A DNA stretch of 64,000 bases from Bacillota bacterium (GTDB lineage: Bacteria; Bacillota; Clostridia; DSM-8532). The position numbers were made by a program, and so were the translations under genes. A model generated the notes under the pieces. That model ran no database searches and was not told the origin of the DNA. It saw only the letters and a program-made list of their open reading frames with translations. Below are positions 1-7,959 of the stretch, in pieces (the stretch's first letter is position 1; each line of letters opens with the position of its first letter). The stretch lies in assembly GCA_023415825.1 (NCBI GenBank), contig JAEZJF010000024.1:1-64000 (forward strand), in the 5' to 3' direction.

Positions 1-46
1 CCCCAATGGAATACAGACAACATCTGATAAATCAGGCTGCATAAAA

Positions 47-95
47 ATGACGCCAACCAAAATTGTTGGTTGACGTCATAATTGATTTTTTATTT
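47..95 (+). terminator. Hairpin terminator at left edge
   Basis: An inverted repeat (ATGACGCCAACCA paired with TTGGTTGACGTCAT, one mismatch) around a short loop is followed by a T-rich run. The other flank is A-rich, so it could terminate from either side. It probably ends a gene lying left of the window. Nothing else in the first 190 bases looks coding. Confidence 0.6.
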
Positions 96-190
96 CTTCC
101 ACTGTCTACTTGACAGGGAGCATATCAAAATCAAGGCGGTTTTTTTAATTGAAATCTAAAGCTTGCATAATTCTCACTTATGGCGCGGCA

Positions 191-270
191 CACTATTACG
201 AAGTAACAAGGTTTTGGGGTACCCGCTCAAAATCTCTGATTTTGTGAGCGGGTCAAGTTCTTATAACGAT
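191..270 (-). repeat. Family-1 two-hairpin intergenic element, copy 1
   Basis: Read on the minus strand it has hairpin 1 with stem CCCGCTCA/TGAGCGGG around the loop region ATCAGAGAT, a GGGTACC linker, then hairpin 2 with stem TTAC/GTAA around TTC. Other copies have CCCGTT/AACGGG and GATAC/GTATT at the same places, so the stems change in compensating pairs. It sits upstream of the MFS gene in the opposite orientation. Confidence 0.7.
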
Positions 271-304
271 TGATTACATCAATTTTTCCGACGAAAGGTA
301 GCTC

Positions 305-1465
305 ATGAGAAAAAGAGACCCTGACAAAACTAAATTCAGCATCATTCAACTTACATTTTGGTGTTCCTGGTGCGCTTTTACCTCTTTTGCCGCTCTTTAT
401 TTTAAAAAAAGAGGGCTTTCAGATGCTCAAACCGGGTTGGCTATTTCCCTCAGCACTTTAGGAGGCATCCTGGGTCAATTTGTGTGGGGTTTTTTATGCG
501 ATAAATTTCATACTATTAAGAAGAATTTCATAGCCGCCAATCTATTGATTTGGGCTGCCATTTTATCCTTTCTGTTTTTAAATAGCCCCTCCTGGGTTTT
601 AATTCTTATGTTTATATTGGGTTTTGCTCAGGTTCCTCAGCCCTCCATACTGGATACCTGGATACTTAAAAAGCTCCCGGGAAAAGAGGAGGAGTATGGG
701 CATATTAGGCTCTGGGCTTCAGCAGGTTTTGCGGTTTTTGCTCTCAGCTTCGGATGGGCCATCCGATATTGGGGATTCAATATCATGTTCATAACCGCTT
801 CTTTTTTTATATTGATGACTTTGCTGGTGACCATGAGCTTGGCAGACGCTCCGGAAAAGGACAATCATCAGAACAGCTTAAGAAAAAGCTTTAAAGAGCT
901 GTTTAATAATAAGCGCTATCTTTTCTTTATTATGGTTTGCTTTATTGTTGGGCTTGCCTTCCGAACGGTGCATTTACTTCTCCCACTTATTATTGATCAT
1001 GTAAAAGGAAATTCCAGTGATCTCGGCCTTGCTTATTTTGTGGGGGTTATAACAGAAATCCCCATGCTTTTGGCCTCAAAAAAGCTTTCCAAAAAATTTC
1101 AAGCTAATACGTTAATCTTTTTTTCTGTTCTTCTATATATTGTACAATTTCTGATTCTCATTATGGCCGGCAGCCCTTTGCTTGTTTTTGCGGCTATGGT
1201 AGCCCAAGGCTTGGCTTTTGGTAATTATCTTCCCAGCGTCAGACTTTTTGTCTATGAAAATGCACCTCAAACCTTAAGAACATCCGCTCAAACCCTTGCT
1301 GATGCAATTTGCAGCAGCCTTACAGCCGTCATCGGCTCGGCGGCAGGAGGGCTTATTATAGAAAACTATGGCGTCAAAACCGTTCTCATCATTGGCTTGG
1401 GCCTACTGACGCTGGCCGGCATTATCCTCGCCTTAGATATTCTCAGAAAACGCAAAAGAGCTTAA
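305..1465 (+). CDS. MFS transporter, 12 TM (MFS_1-like)
   Basis: A 386-residue polytopic membrane protein with about twelve hydrophobic segments and the MFS layout: a short basic N-terminus, a G-x-x-x-D-K-type loop between TM2 and TM3 (WGFLCDKFHTIKKN), and a charged central loop near residues 185-205 separating two six-helix halves. It resembles the MFS_1-like/LacY-related group of Gram-positive permeases, which usually move sugars or nucleosides with protons. The substrate cannot be read from the sequence. The ATG at 305 follows an AAAGG ribosome site. It stands alone, with family-1 elements on both sides. Confidence 0.8.
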   Translation: MRKRDPDKTKFSIIQLTFWCSWCAFTSFAALYFKKRGLSDAQTGLAISLSTLGGILGQFVWGFLCDKFHTIKKNFIAANLLIWAAILSFLFLNSPSWVLILMFILGFAQVPQPSILDTWILKKLPGKEEEYGHIRLWASAGFAVFALSFGWAIRYWGFNIMFITASFFILMTLLVTMSLADAPEKDNHQNSLRKSFKELFNNKRYLFFIMVCFIVGLAFRTVHLLLPLIIDHVKGNSSDLGLAYFVGVITEIPMLLASKKLSKKFQANTLIFFSVLLYIVQFLILIMAGSPLLVFAAMVAQGLAFGNYLPSVRLFVYENAPQTLRTSAQTLADAICSSLTAVIGSAAGGLIIENYGVKTVLIIGLGLLTLAGIILALDILRKRKRA

Positions 1466-1566
1466 ATCTGCTATATATAAAGGGTTTTCTCTTTTTTCTT
1501 TCAGATGCCAATTTTTATACCTTGGACAATTATAAAGAATCAGTATATATTTATTATTGAAATTAC

Positions 1567-1645
1567 TTTATAATAACCTTACCCGTTCGAGACTATAAAT
1601 TTCGAACGGGTCCCAAGAGCATTAAAACACTTTGTGTTATAATAT
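1567..1645 (+). repeat. Family-1 element, copy 2
   Basis: TTATAATAAC-type left end, hairpin 1 with stem ACCCGTTCGA/TTCGAACGGGT (1581-1611) in which the usual ATCAAAGAT core is altered, a GGGTCCCAAG linker, then hairpin 2 AACAC-TTT-GTGTT. In hairpin 2 both arms differ from the GATAC/GTATT version, a paired change. The right end contributes a TATAAT at 1638-1643 upstream of nfnA. No good -35 partner is visible. Confidence 0.75.
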
Positions 1646-1707
1646 TTTAGATAGAGATCGTTAATAAATAGACAATCTTGTTTCGATTTCATGAAAGGAG
1701 ACCTATC

Positions 1708-2553
1708 ATGTATAGAATTGTGAGAAAAGAAGTCTTGAATCCTCAAGTTAAGCTGCTTGAGATCGAGGCACCCTATGTCGCACGTAAGGCAGAACCCGGG
1801 CAATTCATAATCCTGCGTGTGGAGCAAGAGGGTGAACGTGTTCCTTTGACCATTGCAGATTATGATAGAGAAAAAGGAACTATCACCATTATTTTTCAAG
1901 AGGTGGGAGCCTCCACAAAAATTCTGGGTTCATTAAACGAGGGAGACAGCCTCGTAGACTTCTGCGGCCCCTTGGGTATTGCCTCTCATTTTGACGGCAT
2001 TAAAAGAGCTGCTGTTATTGGTGGCGGCTTGGGAACAGCCATTGCTTACCCCCAGGCGAAAAAACTACATAGCTTGGGTGTTCAAGTGGATGTCATTACG
2101 GGTTTCAGAAATAAAGAGCTTGTCATTCTTGAAAAAGAAATGGCTCAAGTTGCAAGTAAACTGGTGGTTACCACTGATGACGGCTCAAACGGGACAAAGG
2201 GCTTTGTTTCCGACATTTTAAAGCAGCTTATTGATGAAGGCAATACCTATGATGTAGTCATAGCCATAGGCCCTCCCATCATGATGAAGGTTGTCTGCGA
2301 TGTTACCAGACCTTATGGGATAAAGACCATCGTCAGCCTGAACCCTATCATGATTGATGGAACCGGCATGTGCGGCGGATGTCGTGTAACAGTCGGTGGA
2401 AAAACCAAGTTCGCCTGTGTGGACGGCCCTGACTTTGATGGTCATGAGGTTGATTTCCCGGAGCTTATGAGACGTCTTTCCATGTATAAGGATCATGAAA
2501 AAACGTCCCTGGAACGTCATGCATGCAGATTGGAGGGTATGACCAATGCCTAA
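1708..2553 (+). CDS. nfnA: NfnA-type FAD/[2Fe-2S] subunit of NADH-dependent ferredoxin:NADP+ oxidoreductase
   Basis: A 281-residue PyrK/sulfide-dehydrogenase-like flavoprotein. Residues 1-95 form the FAD-binding barrel (motif ERVPLTIAD, 43-51). Residues 100-200 form the NAD-binding fold (GGGLGT, 105-110). C222, C225 and C237 near the C-terminus are iron-sulfur ligands, and D217 just before them is a candidate fourth ligand. An in-frame ATG exists at 1678, but the ATG at 1708 has a GAAAGGAG site and matches the family start. It overlaps the next gene by 8 bases. In clostridia this pair bifurcates electrons between ferredoxin, NADH and NADPH. Older annotations call the pair glutamate synthase or sulfide dehydrogenase subunits. 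Confidence 0.85.
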   Translation: MYRIVRKEVLNPQVKLLEIEAPYVARKAEPGQFIILRVEQEGERVPLTIADYDREKGTITIIFQEVGASTKILGSLNEGDSLVDFCGPLGIASHFDGIKRAAVIGGGLGTAIAYPQAKKLHSLGVQVDVITGFRNKELVILEKEMAQVASKLVVTTDDGSNGTKGFVSDILKQLIDEGNTYDVVIAIGPPIMMKVVCDVTRPYGIKTIVSLNPIMIDGTGMCGGCRVTVGGKTKFACVDGPDFDGHEVDFPELMRRLSMYKDHEKTSLERHACRLEGMTNA

Positions 2554-3937
2554 TATGTCACCAAAAAAAGTAGCTATTCCAGAGCAAGATCCACAGATCC
2601 GCAGTCGTAATTTTGATGAAGTTGCTTTGGGTTACACCGAAGAAATGGCCATAGAAGAAGCTCAACGCTGCCTGAATTGCAAGCATAAGCCTTGTATCGC
2701 AGGATGTCCTGTAAATGTTAAAATTCCTGAATTTATTACCCTTGTAGCTCAGGGAAAATTTGAAGAGGCTTACGATAAAATTATTGAAACCAACAGCCTG
2801 CCTGCTGTTTGCGGTCGTGTATGCCCCCAGGAGACTCAATGCGAGCAAAAATGCGTCCGGGGCATCAAAGGTGAGCCTGTTGGCATAGGTCGTCTTGAAA
2901 GATTTACAGCTGATTGGGCCATAAAAAATGTGCAAAAAACCTATGAAAAAACGCCGCGAAACGGCAAAAAAGTCGCCGTTATCGGTTCAGGCCCTGCCGG
3001 CCTCTCCTGCGCAGGGGACCTTGTGAAGCTGGGGTATGATGTAACCATCTTTGAAGCCTTCCATACCGCCGGTGGTGTTTTAGTTTATGGCATTCCTGAA
3101 TTCAGACTTCCAAAGAAGCTCGTCCAAAAAGAAATCAATGGGCTTTTGGAGCAGGGTGTTGAGCTGCGAACCAATATGGTTATCGGTAAAATTCTCACCA
3201 TTGATGAAATCTTCCAGGAAGGCTACTCTGCAGTATTTATCGGATCTGGGGCCGGTCTTCCGACATTTATGAATATTCCGGGTGAGAACCTTAACGGTGT
3301 GTACTCCGCAAACGAGTTCCTTACACGTATAAATCTTATGAAAGCTTACAAGGAAGAAGCCGAAACTCCCGTCATGCGCGGTAGATCCGTAGCTGTGGTA
3401 GGAGGCGGTAATGTAGCCATGGACGCTGCAAGATGCGCTCAGCGTTTAGGCGCCAATAAGGTATATATTGTTTACAGACGCTCCGAGGCCGAAATGCCCG
3501 CACGTCTTGAAGAAATTCACCATGCCAAGGAAGAAGGCATCATTTTCAAGCTTCTCACCAATCCTACCCAGGTTTTGGGTGATGAAAAAGGTTGGGTAAA
3601 AGGTCTTGAATGCGTTGAAATGGAGCTTGGTGAGCCCGATACCTCCGGCAGACGCCGTCCTGTGACCAAAGCCGGAAGCGAGCACGTGGTGGATGTCGAT
3701 ACCGTCATTATCGCCATCGGCACCTCCCCCAACCCCCTCATTCGCAGCACCACTCCCGATCTTGAAACCAATAAATGGGGTTGTATCGTGGCAAATGAAG
3801 AGACAGGCCAGACCAGTAAAGAAGGCGTATTTGCAGGAGGCGATGCCGTAACTGGCGCTGCCACTGTCATTTTGGCTATGGGAGCCGGCAAGGCGGCAGC
3901 TCAAGCCATGGATGAGTATATTAAGTCCAAGGGATAA
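2546..3937 (+). CDS. nfnB: NfnB-type NADPH-binding subunit (GltD-like oxidoreductase)
   Basis: A 463-residue iron-sulfur flavoprotein. An N-terminal ferredoxin-like domain carries two cysteine sets (C42, C45, C50, C54 and C89, C93, C99, C103). It is followed by a FAD Rossmann motif (VAVIGSGPAGLSCAG, about 144-158) and an NADPH Rossmann motif (VAVVGGGNVAMDAA). The length and architecture match the glutamate synthase small subunit/NfnB family. No glutamate synthase large subunit is present nearby, and the partner upstream is NfnA-like, so NfnB is preferred over GltD. Translation is coupled to nfnA through the 8-base overlap, with a GGAGGG site at 2532-2537 inside nfnA. Confidence 0.85.
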   Translation: MPNMSPKKVAIPEQDPQIRSRNFDEVALGYTEEMAIEEAQRCLNCKHKPCIAGCPVNVKIPEFITLVAQGKFEEAYDKIIETNSLPAVCGRVCPQETQCEQKCVRGIKGEPVGIGRLERFTADWAIKNVQKTYEKTPRNGKKVAVIGSGPAGLSCAGDLVKLGYDVTIFEAFHTAGGVLVYGIPEFRLPKKLVQKEINGLLEQGVELRTNMVIGKILTIDEIFQEGYSAVFIGSGAGLPTFMNIPGENLNGVYSANEFLTRINLMKAYKEEAETPVMRGRSVAVVGGGNVAMDAARCAQRLGANKVYIVYRRSEAEMPARLEEIHHAKEEGIIFKLLTNPTQVLGDEKGWVKGLECVEMELGEPDTSGRRRPVTKAGSEHVVDVDTVIIAIGTSPNPLIRSTTPDLETNKWGCIVANEETGQTSKEGVFAGGDAVTGAATVILAMGAGKAAAQAMDEYIKSKG

Positions 3938-3989
3938 TTTATGCGCACACATGACTCGACCCATTACAAGCTAGACCAGTAAAGATTAC

Positions 3990-4035
3990 GGCTCTTGACC
4001 TGCTAAACCAGAGTAGGTTAAGAGCCTCTTTCATG
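3990..4035 (+). terminator. Terminator after nfnAB
   Basis: A long imperfect stem (GGCTCTTGACCTGC with GTAGGTTAAGAGCC) followed by TCTTTCATG lies about 50 bases after nfnB. Confidence 0.65.
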
Positions 4036-4086
4036 TGCTTTCTCTTATTGCCAAATTTTTATTTTTGCAACTTTTAATTTCAGTTC

Positions 4087-4115
4087 TTGCATTTTAATCA
4101 AAGCTTTGGTATAAT
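4087..4115 (+). promoter_or_regulatory. Sigma-A-type promoter of gdhA
   Basis: TTGCAT at 4087-4092 and a perfect TATAAT at 4110-4115 are separated by 17 bases. Transcription would start near 4122, leaving a leader of about 225 bases before gdhA. Confidence 0.65.
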
Positions 4116-4119
4116 TCTT

Positions 4120-4340
4120 TTTGTCCGGTCCTGTTTTCAAGTTACTCTGGCTCAAAGTTAATAATGATGTTCTTATGGACATACATTCTACTGCAATGGA
4201 GTGGTGGAATTGGGAGCTTTCACGGACTTATTCTCTATTCGGATCTTTTGATCTGAATGCAAGTGATGGCTTTTTTTGTTGCATTTTTTAGCCATACTTA
4301 TTGGTTTGGTTTAAAGAAATACATTTTATTGGGAGGTTCA
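4120..4340 (+). other. Long 5' leader of gdhA, function unknown
   Basis: About 220 bases lie between the predicted start of transcription and the gdhA ribosome site. The leader holds a hairpin ATTCGGATC-TTTT-GATCTGAAT and then two T-rich tracts (GGCTTTTTTTG and GCATTTTTTAGCC) before the gene. I do not recognise a known riboswitch or T-box. The T-tracts make attenuation possible but do not prove it. Confidence 0.35.
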
Positions 4341-4345
4341 TAGTA

Positions 4346-5683
4346 ATGAAAAATCTTGCTAGTGTTTACGAACAAGTTGTTAAGCGCAATCCGGGCGAGT
4401 TGGAATTCCACCAGGCTGTCAAAGAGGTTTTGGAATCCTTAGAGCCTGTTGCTGAAAAGCATCCTGAATACGTTAAAGCAGGCATTTTTGATCGCATCGT
4501 AGAGCCCGAAAGACAAATTATGTTCCGCGTGCCTTGGGTGGATGATAAGGGAACAGTACAGGTAAATCGTGGCTTCCGCGTTCAGTTTAACAGTGCCATA
4601 GGTCCATATAAGGGAGGTCTTCGTTTTCATCCTTCCGTAAACCTGGGTATCATCAAGTTTCTCGGCTTTGAACAGTGCTTTAAAAACTCCTTGACCACGC
4701 TACCCATGGGCGGCGGCAAGGGTGGCTCCGACTTCGACCCCAAGGGTAAATCAGACATGGAAATCATGCGCTTCTGCCAGAACTTTATGTTTGAGCTTGC
4801 GCGTCACATTGGACCTGATACCGACGTTCCCGCAGGAGACATCGGCGTAGGCGGCCGTGAGATCGGCTATATGTACGGTATGTACAAAAAGCTCCGCAAC
4901 GATTTTACCGGCGTTTTAACAGGCAAGGGTATTCCTTACGGCGGAAGCCTTGCTCGTACCGAGGCTACCGGTTATGGTCTCTGCTACTTTATGGACGAAG
5001 CATTAAAGGCCAAGGGTAAGTCCTTTGAAGGTAAAACCGTTGTTATATCCGGTTCGGGTAATGTTGCCATCTACGCAACCCAAAAGGTTCATCAGCTCGG
5101 TGGTAAAGTCGTTGCCTTAAGTGACTCCAATGGCTATATTTACGATAAAGAAGGTATCAAACTGGAAACAGTTCAACTTATCAAAGAAGTTCAAAGAGGA
5201 CGTATTTCCGATTATGTCAAGCATCACCCAACTGCTATCTATAAAGAAAGCTGCAGAGGTATCTGGACAGTTCCCTGTGATATCGCGCTGCCATGTGCAA
5301 CCCAGAATGAGCTTGACGGCAATGATGCTGCCATTCTCGTTAAAAACGGATGCTTTGCTGTGGGTGAAGGTGCCAATATGCCCTCAACACCTGAGGCTAT
5401 TGAAGTGTTCTTAAAGAACAAGATCATCTTTGGGCCTGCTAAAGCTGCAAATGCCGGTGGTGTTGCCACATCCGGACTTGAAATGTCGCAAAACAGCATG
5501 AGGCTATCCTGGAGCTTTGAAGAAGTCGATGCCAAGCTCAAGAGCATTATGCAGAACATCTACATAAATGCAAGCACGGCTGCCGCCGAATACGGCGATG
5601 AGAATAACCTCGTAATGGGTGCTAACATCGCAGGCTTCAAGAAAATTGCAGCAGCTATGTATGCTCAAGGTGTCGCCTATTAA
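4346..5683 (+). CDS. gdhA: NADP-type glutamate dehydrogenase
   Basis: A 445-residue glutamate dehydrogenase of the hexameric bacterial type, making glutamate from 2-oxoglutarate, ammonium and NAD(P)H. The substrate-site lysines K89 and K113 and catalytic K125 (PMGGGKGG) are present, as is the aspartate in VPAGDIGVGGRE (about 165). The dinucleotide fold begins near VVISGSGNVA. The frame is open from 4301, but the ATG at 4346 has a GGGAGGT site and gives the usual family length. NADP preference is inferred from family resemblance. It sits between nfnAB, a possible NADPH source, and a stator pair, with its own promoter. Confidence 0.93.
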   Translation: MKNLASVYEQVVKRNPGELEFHQAVKEVLESLEPVAEKHPEYVKAGIFDRIVEPERQIMFRVPWVDDKGTVQVNRGFRVQFNSAIGPYKGGLRFHPSVNLGIIKFLGFEQCFKNSLTTLPMGGGKGGSDFDPKGKSDMEIMRFCQNFMFELARHIGPDTDVPAGDIGVGGREIGYMYGMYKKLRNDFTGVLTGKGIPYGGSLARTEATGYGLCYFMDEALKAKGKSFEGKTVVISGSGNVAIYATQKVHQLGGKVVALSDSNGYIYDKEGIKLETVQLIKEVQRGRISDYVKHHPTAIYKESCRGIWTVPCDIALPCATQNELDGNDAAILVKNGCFAVGEGANMPSTPEAIEVFLKNKIIFGPAKAANAGGVATSGLEMSQNSMRLSWSFEEVDAKLKSIMQNIYINASTAAAEYGDENNLVMGANIAGFKKIAAAMYAQGVAY

Positions 5684-5700
5684 TTGATAACACTTCGAAC

Positions 5701-5762
5701 TTAAGGAGCAATCGAAATTTAACTTCCGGTTCTTCGGAAGTTAAATTTCGATCATCCCTAAA
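5701..5762 (+). repeat. Family-2 palindromic element, short form
   Basis: TTAAGGAGCAAT end, then a perfect 16-bp inverted repeat (5713-5728 with 5735-5750, loop GTTCTT), then the GATCATCCCTA end. It lies just after gdhA. The same ends occur at 36631-36714, 37537-37572 and 54592-54702. It could terminate gdhA transcription, although no T-run follows. Confidence 0.75.
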
Positions 5763-5780
5763 CATTCATATAAACCTCCT

Positions 5781-5822
5781 AAAAAAAGCTGCTTCAATAA
5801 ATTGGGGCAGCTTTGCTTTCCG
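5781..5822 (+). terminator. Possible gdhA terminator
   Basis: AAAGCTGC pairs with GCAGCTTT around a 14-base loop, with an A-run before it and GCTTTGCTTT after. Confidence 0.55.
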
Positions 5823-5915
5823 GCTGAGAAATAATTCTATCCTCTACCCTTCCTCAATATATATAGCTTGTACGCAATTTTTAAGAATACAAATGGGGAT
5901 GGCAGAGGTGTTATT

Positions 5916-7013
5916 ATGCTGGAGGGTTTAGCAGGTCTGTATAATAGAATGGGACTTTTGGGCTCAGTGATAACAGGTCTGATTGTGGTGTTCTTCATTG
6001 CAGGGTTTTACGTCAATATTCTGGTTCGAAGGCGTTACCTCTCTCTTTCAGAGGAGCTTGCGGCTTTTTGCGGAGGAGAAATTAATGAATTTCGGTCGGA
6101 CATGCTCAATTGGATGACCGAAGAATATAAAGCGAGCCTTGCAAGCGGAGTTGAGCCCATCAATACGACCTGTATTATAGATATGGGGCTTGAAGCCTAT
6201 CAAAAGCTATGCGTCCTTGGTGAAAGCTATTTAAAGAAGATCAATGGTCTTCTTATAACCACAGGCCTCTTTGGTACTTTTCTTGGGCTCACATCGGCTA
6301 TTGGCAATTTAGGAAGCATTATGGCCAATACCAGCGCCGAGACTCTTATGACAGAAGCAGGTATAAGCACCTTCCAGATTCTGATCTCATCTCTGCAGGG
6401 CATGTCTGTGGCCTTCATCACGAGTCTTTTCGGGACGGGTTTTTCTATTTTGCTCTCGGTTATCATGACTTTTATCGGCTCAGGCCATGCAAAAAAACTC
6501 TTTATCACCCAGCTCGAGGAATATCTTGATATCAAGCTTGTGGCTGAAGCAATGGAGGCCAAAGTCAAGCAAAGCTTTGATCGGAAGGAGGAAGTAAGTA
6601 CTCTTGCAGCCACTCTATCCGATTCTTTGACCCTCTTTAACAAAACTATATCTGCTTATACCGATGAGCTTCAGGCTTTAAAAAACTTTAACCAGGAGTT
6701 CAGTCAGAACCTGAACCATGCCAGCAAGAGTGTCGCCTTCCTTTGCCAAGTGTTTGACAAATCCTCTGAGACTGTTTATCAAAGCGGCGTTAGCTTCTTC
6801 ACATGCTCGGAGGAGCTCAAGAACCTCGTCATGGAAATTAAAAACGAAAACCGAAAAGCAGAGGCCATGAGCGGACTATTGGCTGAGCTTGCCCAGAAAA
6901 TCGACGAATCAACCCATGACAGAAAACTCTTCCTGAAGGCCGTCAGTGAAATTCCCGACAGGCTTTTAAATTACAGTGAGGCTGCCTTTGCCAGAATAGA
7001 AAGAGGGAGGTGA
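5916..7013 (+). CDS. MotA/TolQ/ExbB-like ion-channel protein (ZorA-like)
   Basis: A 365-residue membrane protein with hydrophobic segments at about 15-36, 111-134 (motif TTGLFGTFLGL) and 164-189, and a long predicted helical cytoplasmic tail from about 225 to the end. This three-helix plan with a tail is that of MotA/TolQ/ExbB relatives such as ZorA rather than four-helix flagellar MotA. The start at 5916 has GAGGTG five bases upstream; the open frame begins at 5868 without such a site. It is followed 7 bases later by a MotB/OmpA-like gene, and the two likely form an ion-driven stator. No flagellar, Tol or ZorC/D/E genes are adjacent, so the function is unknown. Confidence 0.75.
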   Translation: MLEGLAGLYNRMGLLGSVITGLIVVFFIAGFYVNILVRRRYLSLSEELAAFCGGEINEFRSDMLNWMTEEYKASLASGVEPINTTCIIDMGLEAYQKLCVLGESYLKKINGLLITTGLFGTFLGLTSAIGNLGSIMANTSAETLMTEAGISTFQILISSLQGMSVAFITSLFGTGFSILLSVIMTFIGSGHAKKLFITQLEEYLDIKLVAEAMEAKVKQSFDRKEEVSTLAATLSDSLTLFNKTISAYTDELQALKNFNQEFSQNLNHASKSVAFLCQVFDKSSETVYQSGVSFFTCSEELKNLVMEIKNENRKAEAMSGLLAELAQKIDESTHDRKLFLKAVSEIPDRLLNYSEAAFARIERGR

Positions 7014-7020
7014 CGGTCCA

Positions 7021-7959
7021 TTGAAAGCCATGCGGCGTATAAATAGCGAACAGGAAGAAGAACATTTCTGGCCCTCATTTACCGATGTCATGTCCTCCTT
7101 TGCTTTTGTTTTGTTTTTCTTCATCGTGATTTTATTTGTCAGACAAATCATGTCTGCAAAGGCATGGGACAATCAACTGACTCAGGCCGCGGCGTCTCTG
7201 ACCGAAAAGCAGAGCCTGCTTGAAAGTACCGGAAATGATCTAGAGCTTATAAATAAAGAGCTGAGCGAAAAAAAACAAGAAATGGCAGGGCTTGAAGCAT
7301 CTCTTTCTGAGCGGGAGTCACGCATCGATCAACTCGAGGGTCAGCTTTCAAAAGACCGGCAATCCTTAAGCCAGAAGGAGGGTGAATTAAAAAATTTAAG
7401 AAGCCAGCTTGAAGAAATCTCGGTTTTGCGCCTGAGTCTGCTCAAAGAAGTCAAATTGTCAATTGAAGCCGAGCTTGGCACAACCTTCAAGAGCGAAAGC
7501 GAGCCTTTGGTCACCATTGACAACAATGCCAACCTGGTTATCCAAAGTAGTCTTCTTTTTGCCAAAGGCTCCAGCGGAATTTCAGAAAATGGAAGGAAGA
7601 TGCTGCGGCAGTTCGCAATTGCTTTCAATAAGATACTATCAAGTCCGTCAGTCCGGGATAATATAGACTCAATTATTATCTCAGGCTATGCCGACACGGA
7701 TGACACCTATCAAAACAATTACACGCTTTCTTGTGAAAGAGCAATTGCTGTCATTAACACCATGATGAAAGAAAACCCCGCCCTGGAGAAAAACTTCGGT
7801 GAGTTCTTCCAGGCTTCGGGGTTCTCAGAATTCAGACCTTTGGTAAAGGAAACGAACGAGGCCTCCAAGGCCAAAAACAGGCGTATACAAATTTCCATTA
7901 ACATCAGGGATGCTCATATACAGGAAATTATCAGCGATTATATGAGTAAGCAGCCTTAA
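7021..7959 (+). CDS. MotB/OmpA-like stator partner (ZorB-like)
   Basis: A 312-residue protein with an N-terminal WPSFTDVM motif whose D22 corresponds to the ion-carrying aspartate of MotB/ZorB. One membrane helix follows (about 24-43), then a coiled coil of about 90 residues (48-140), then an OmpA-like peptidoglycan-binding domain (about 185-300, with ISGYADTDD and the NxxLSxxRA-like YTLSCERAIAV). The TTG start at 7021 is correctly spaced from GGAGGTG at 7006-7012, whereas the in-frame ATG at 7030 is too far. The 3' end overlaps the convergent M20 peptidase gene by 29 bases. The long periplasmic-side coiled coil is unusual for flagellar MotB. Confidence 0.75.
   Translation: MKAMRRINSEQEEEHFWPSFTDVMSSFAFVLFFFIVILFVRQIMSAKAWDNQLTQAAASLTEKQSLLESTGNDLELINKELSEKKQEMAGLEASLSERESRIDQLEGQLSKDRQSLSQKEGELKNLRSQLEEISVLRLSLLKEVKLSIEAELGTTFKSESEPLVTIDNNANLVIQSSLLFAKGSSGISENGRKMLRQFAIAFNKILSSPSVRDNIDSIIISGYADTDDTYQNNYTLSCERAIAVINTMMKENPALEKNFGEFFQASGFSEFRPLVKETNEASKAKNRRIQISINIRDAHIQEIISDYMSKQP

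Noticed and set aside
1309..1560. Frame overlapping the end of the MFS gene
   Set aside because: It is a +1 shadow of the MFS gene running into the spacer; no start signal.
1708..3937. Glutamate synthase (GltBD)
   Set aside because: No large GltB subunit is present and the partner is NfnA/PyrK-like.
3446..3964. Long minus-strand frames opposite nfnB
   Set aside because: They are shadows of the GC-rich third positions of nfnB; no ribosome site or family resemblance.
5916..7959. Complete Zorya anti-phage system
   Set aside because: Only ZorA- and ZorB-like genes are present. The next genes are gdhA and an M20 peptidase, with no helicase or nuclease.
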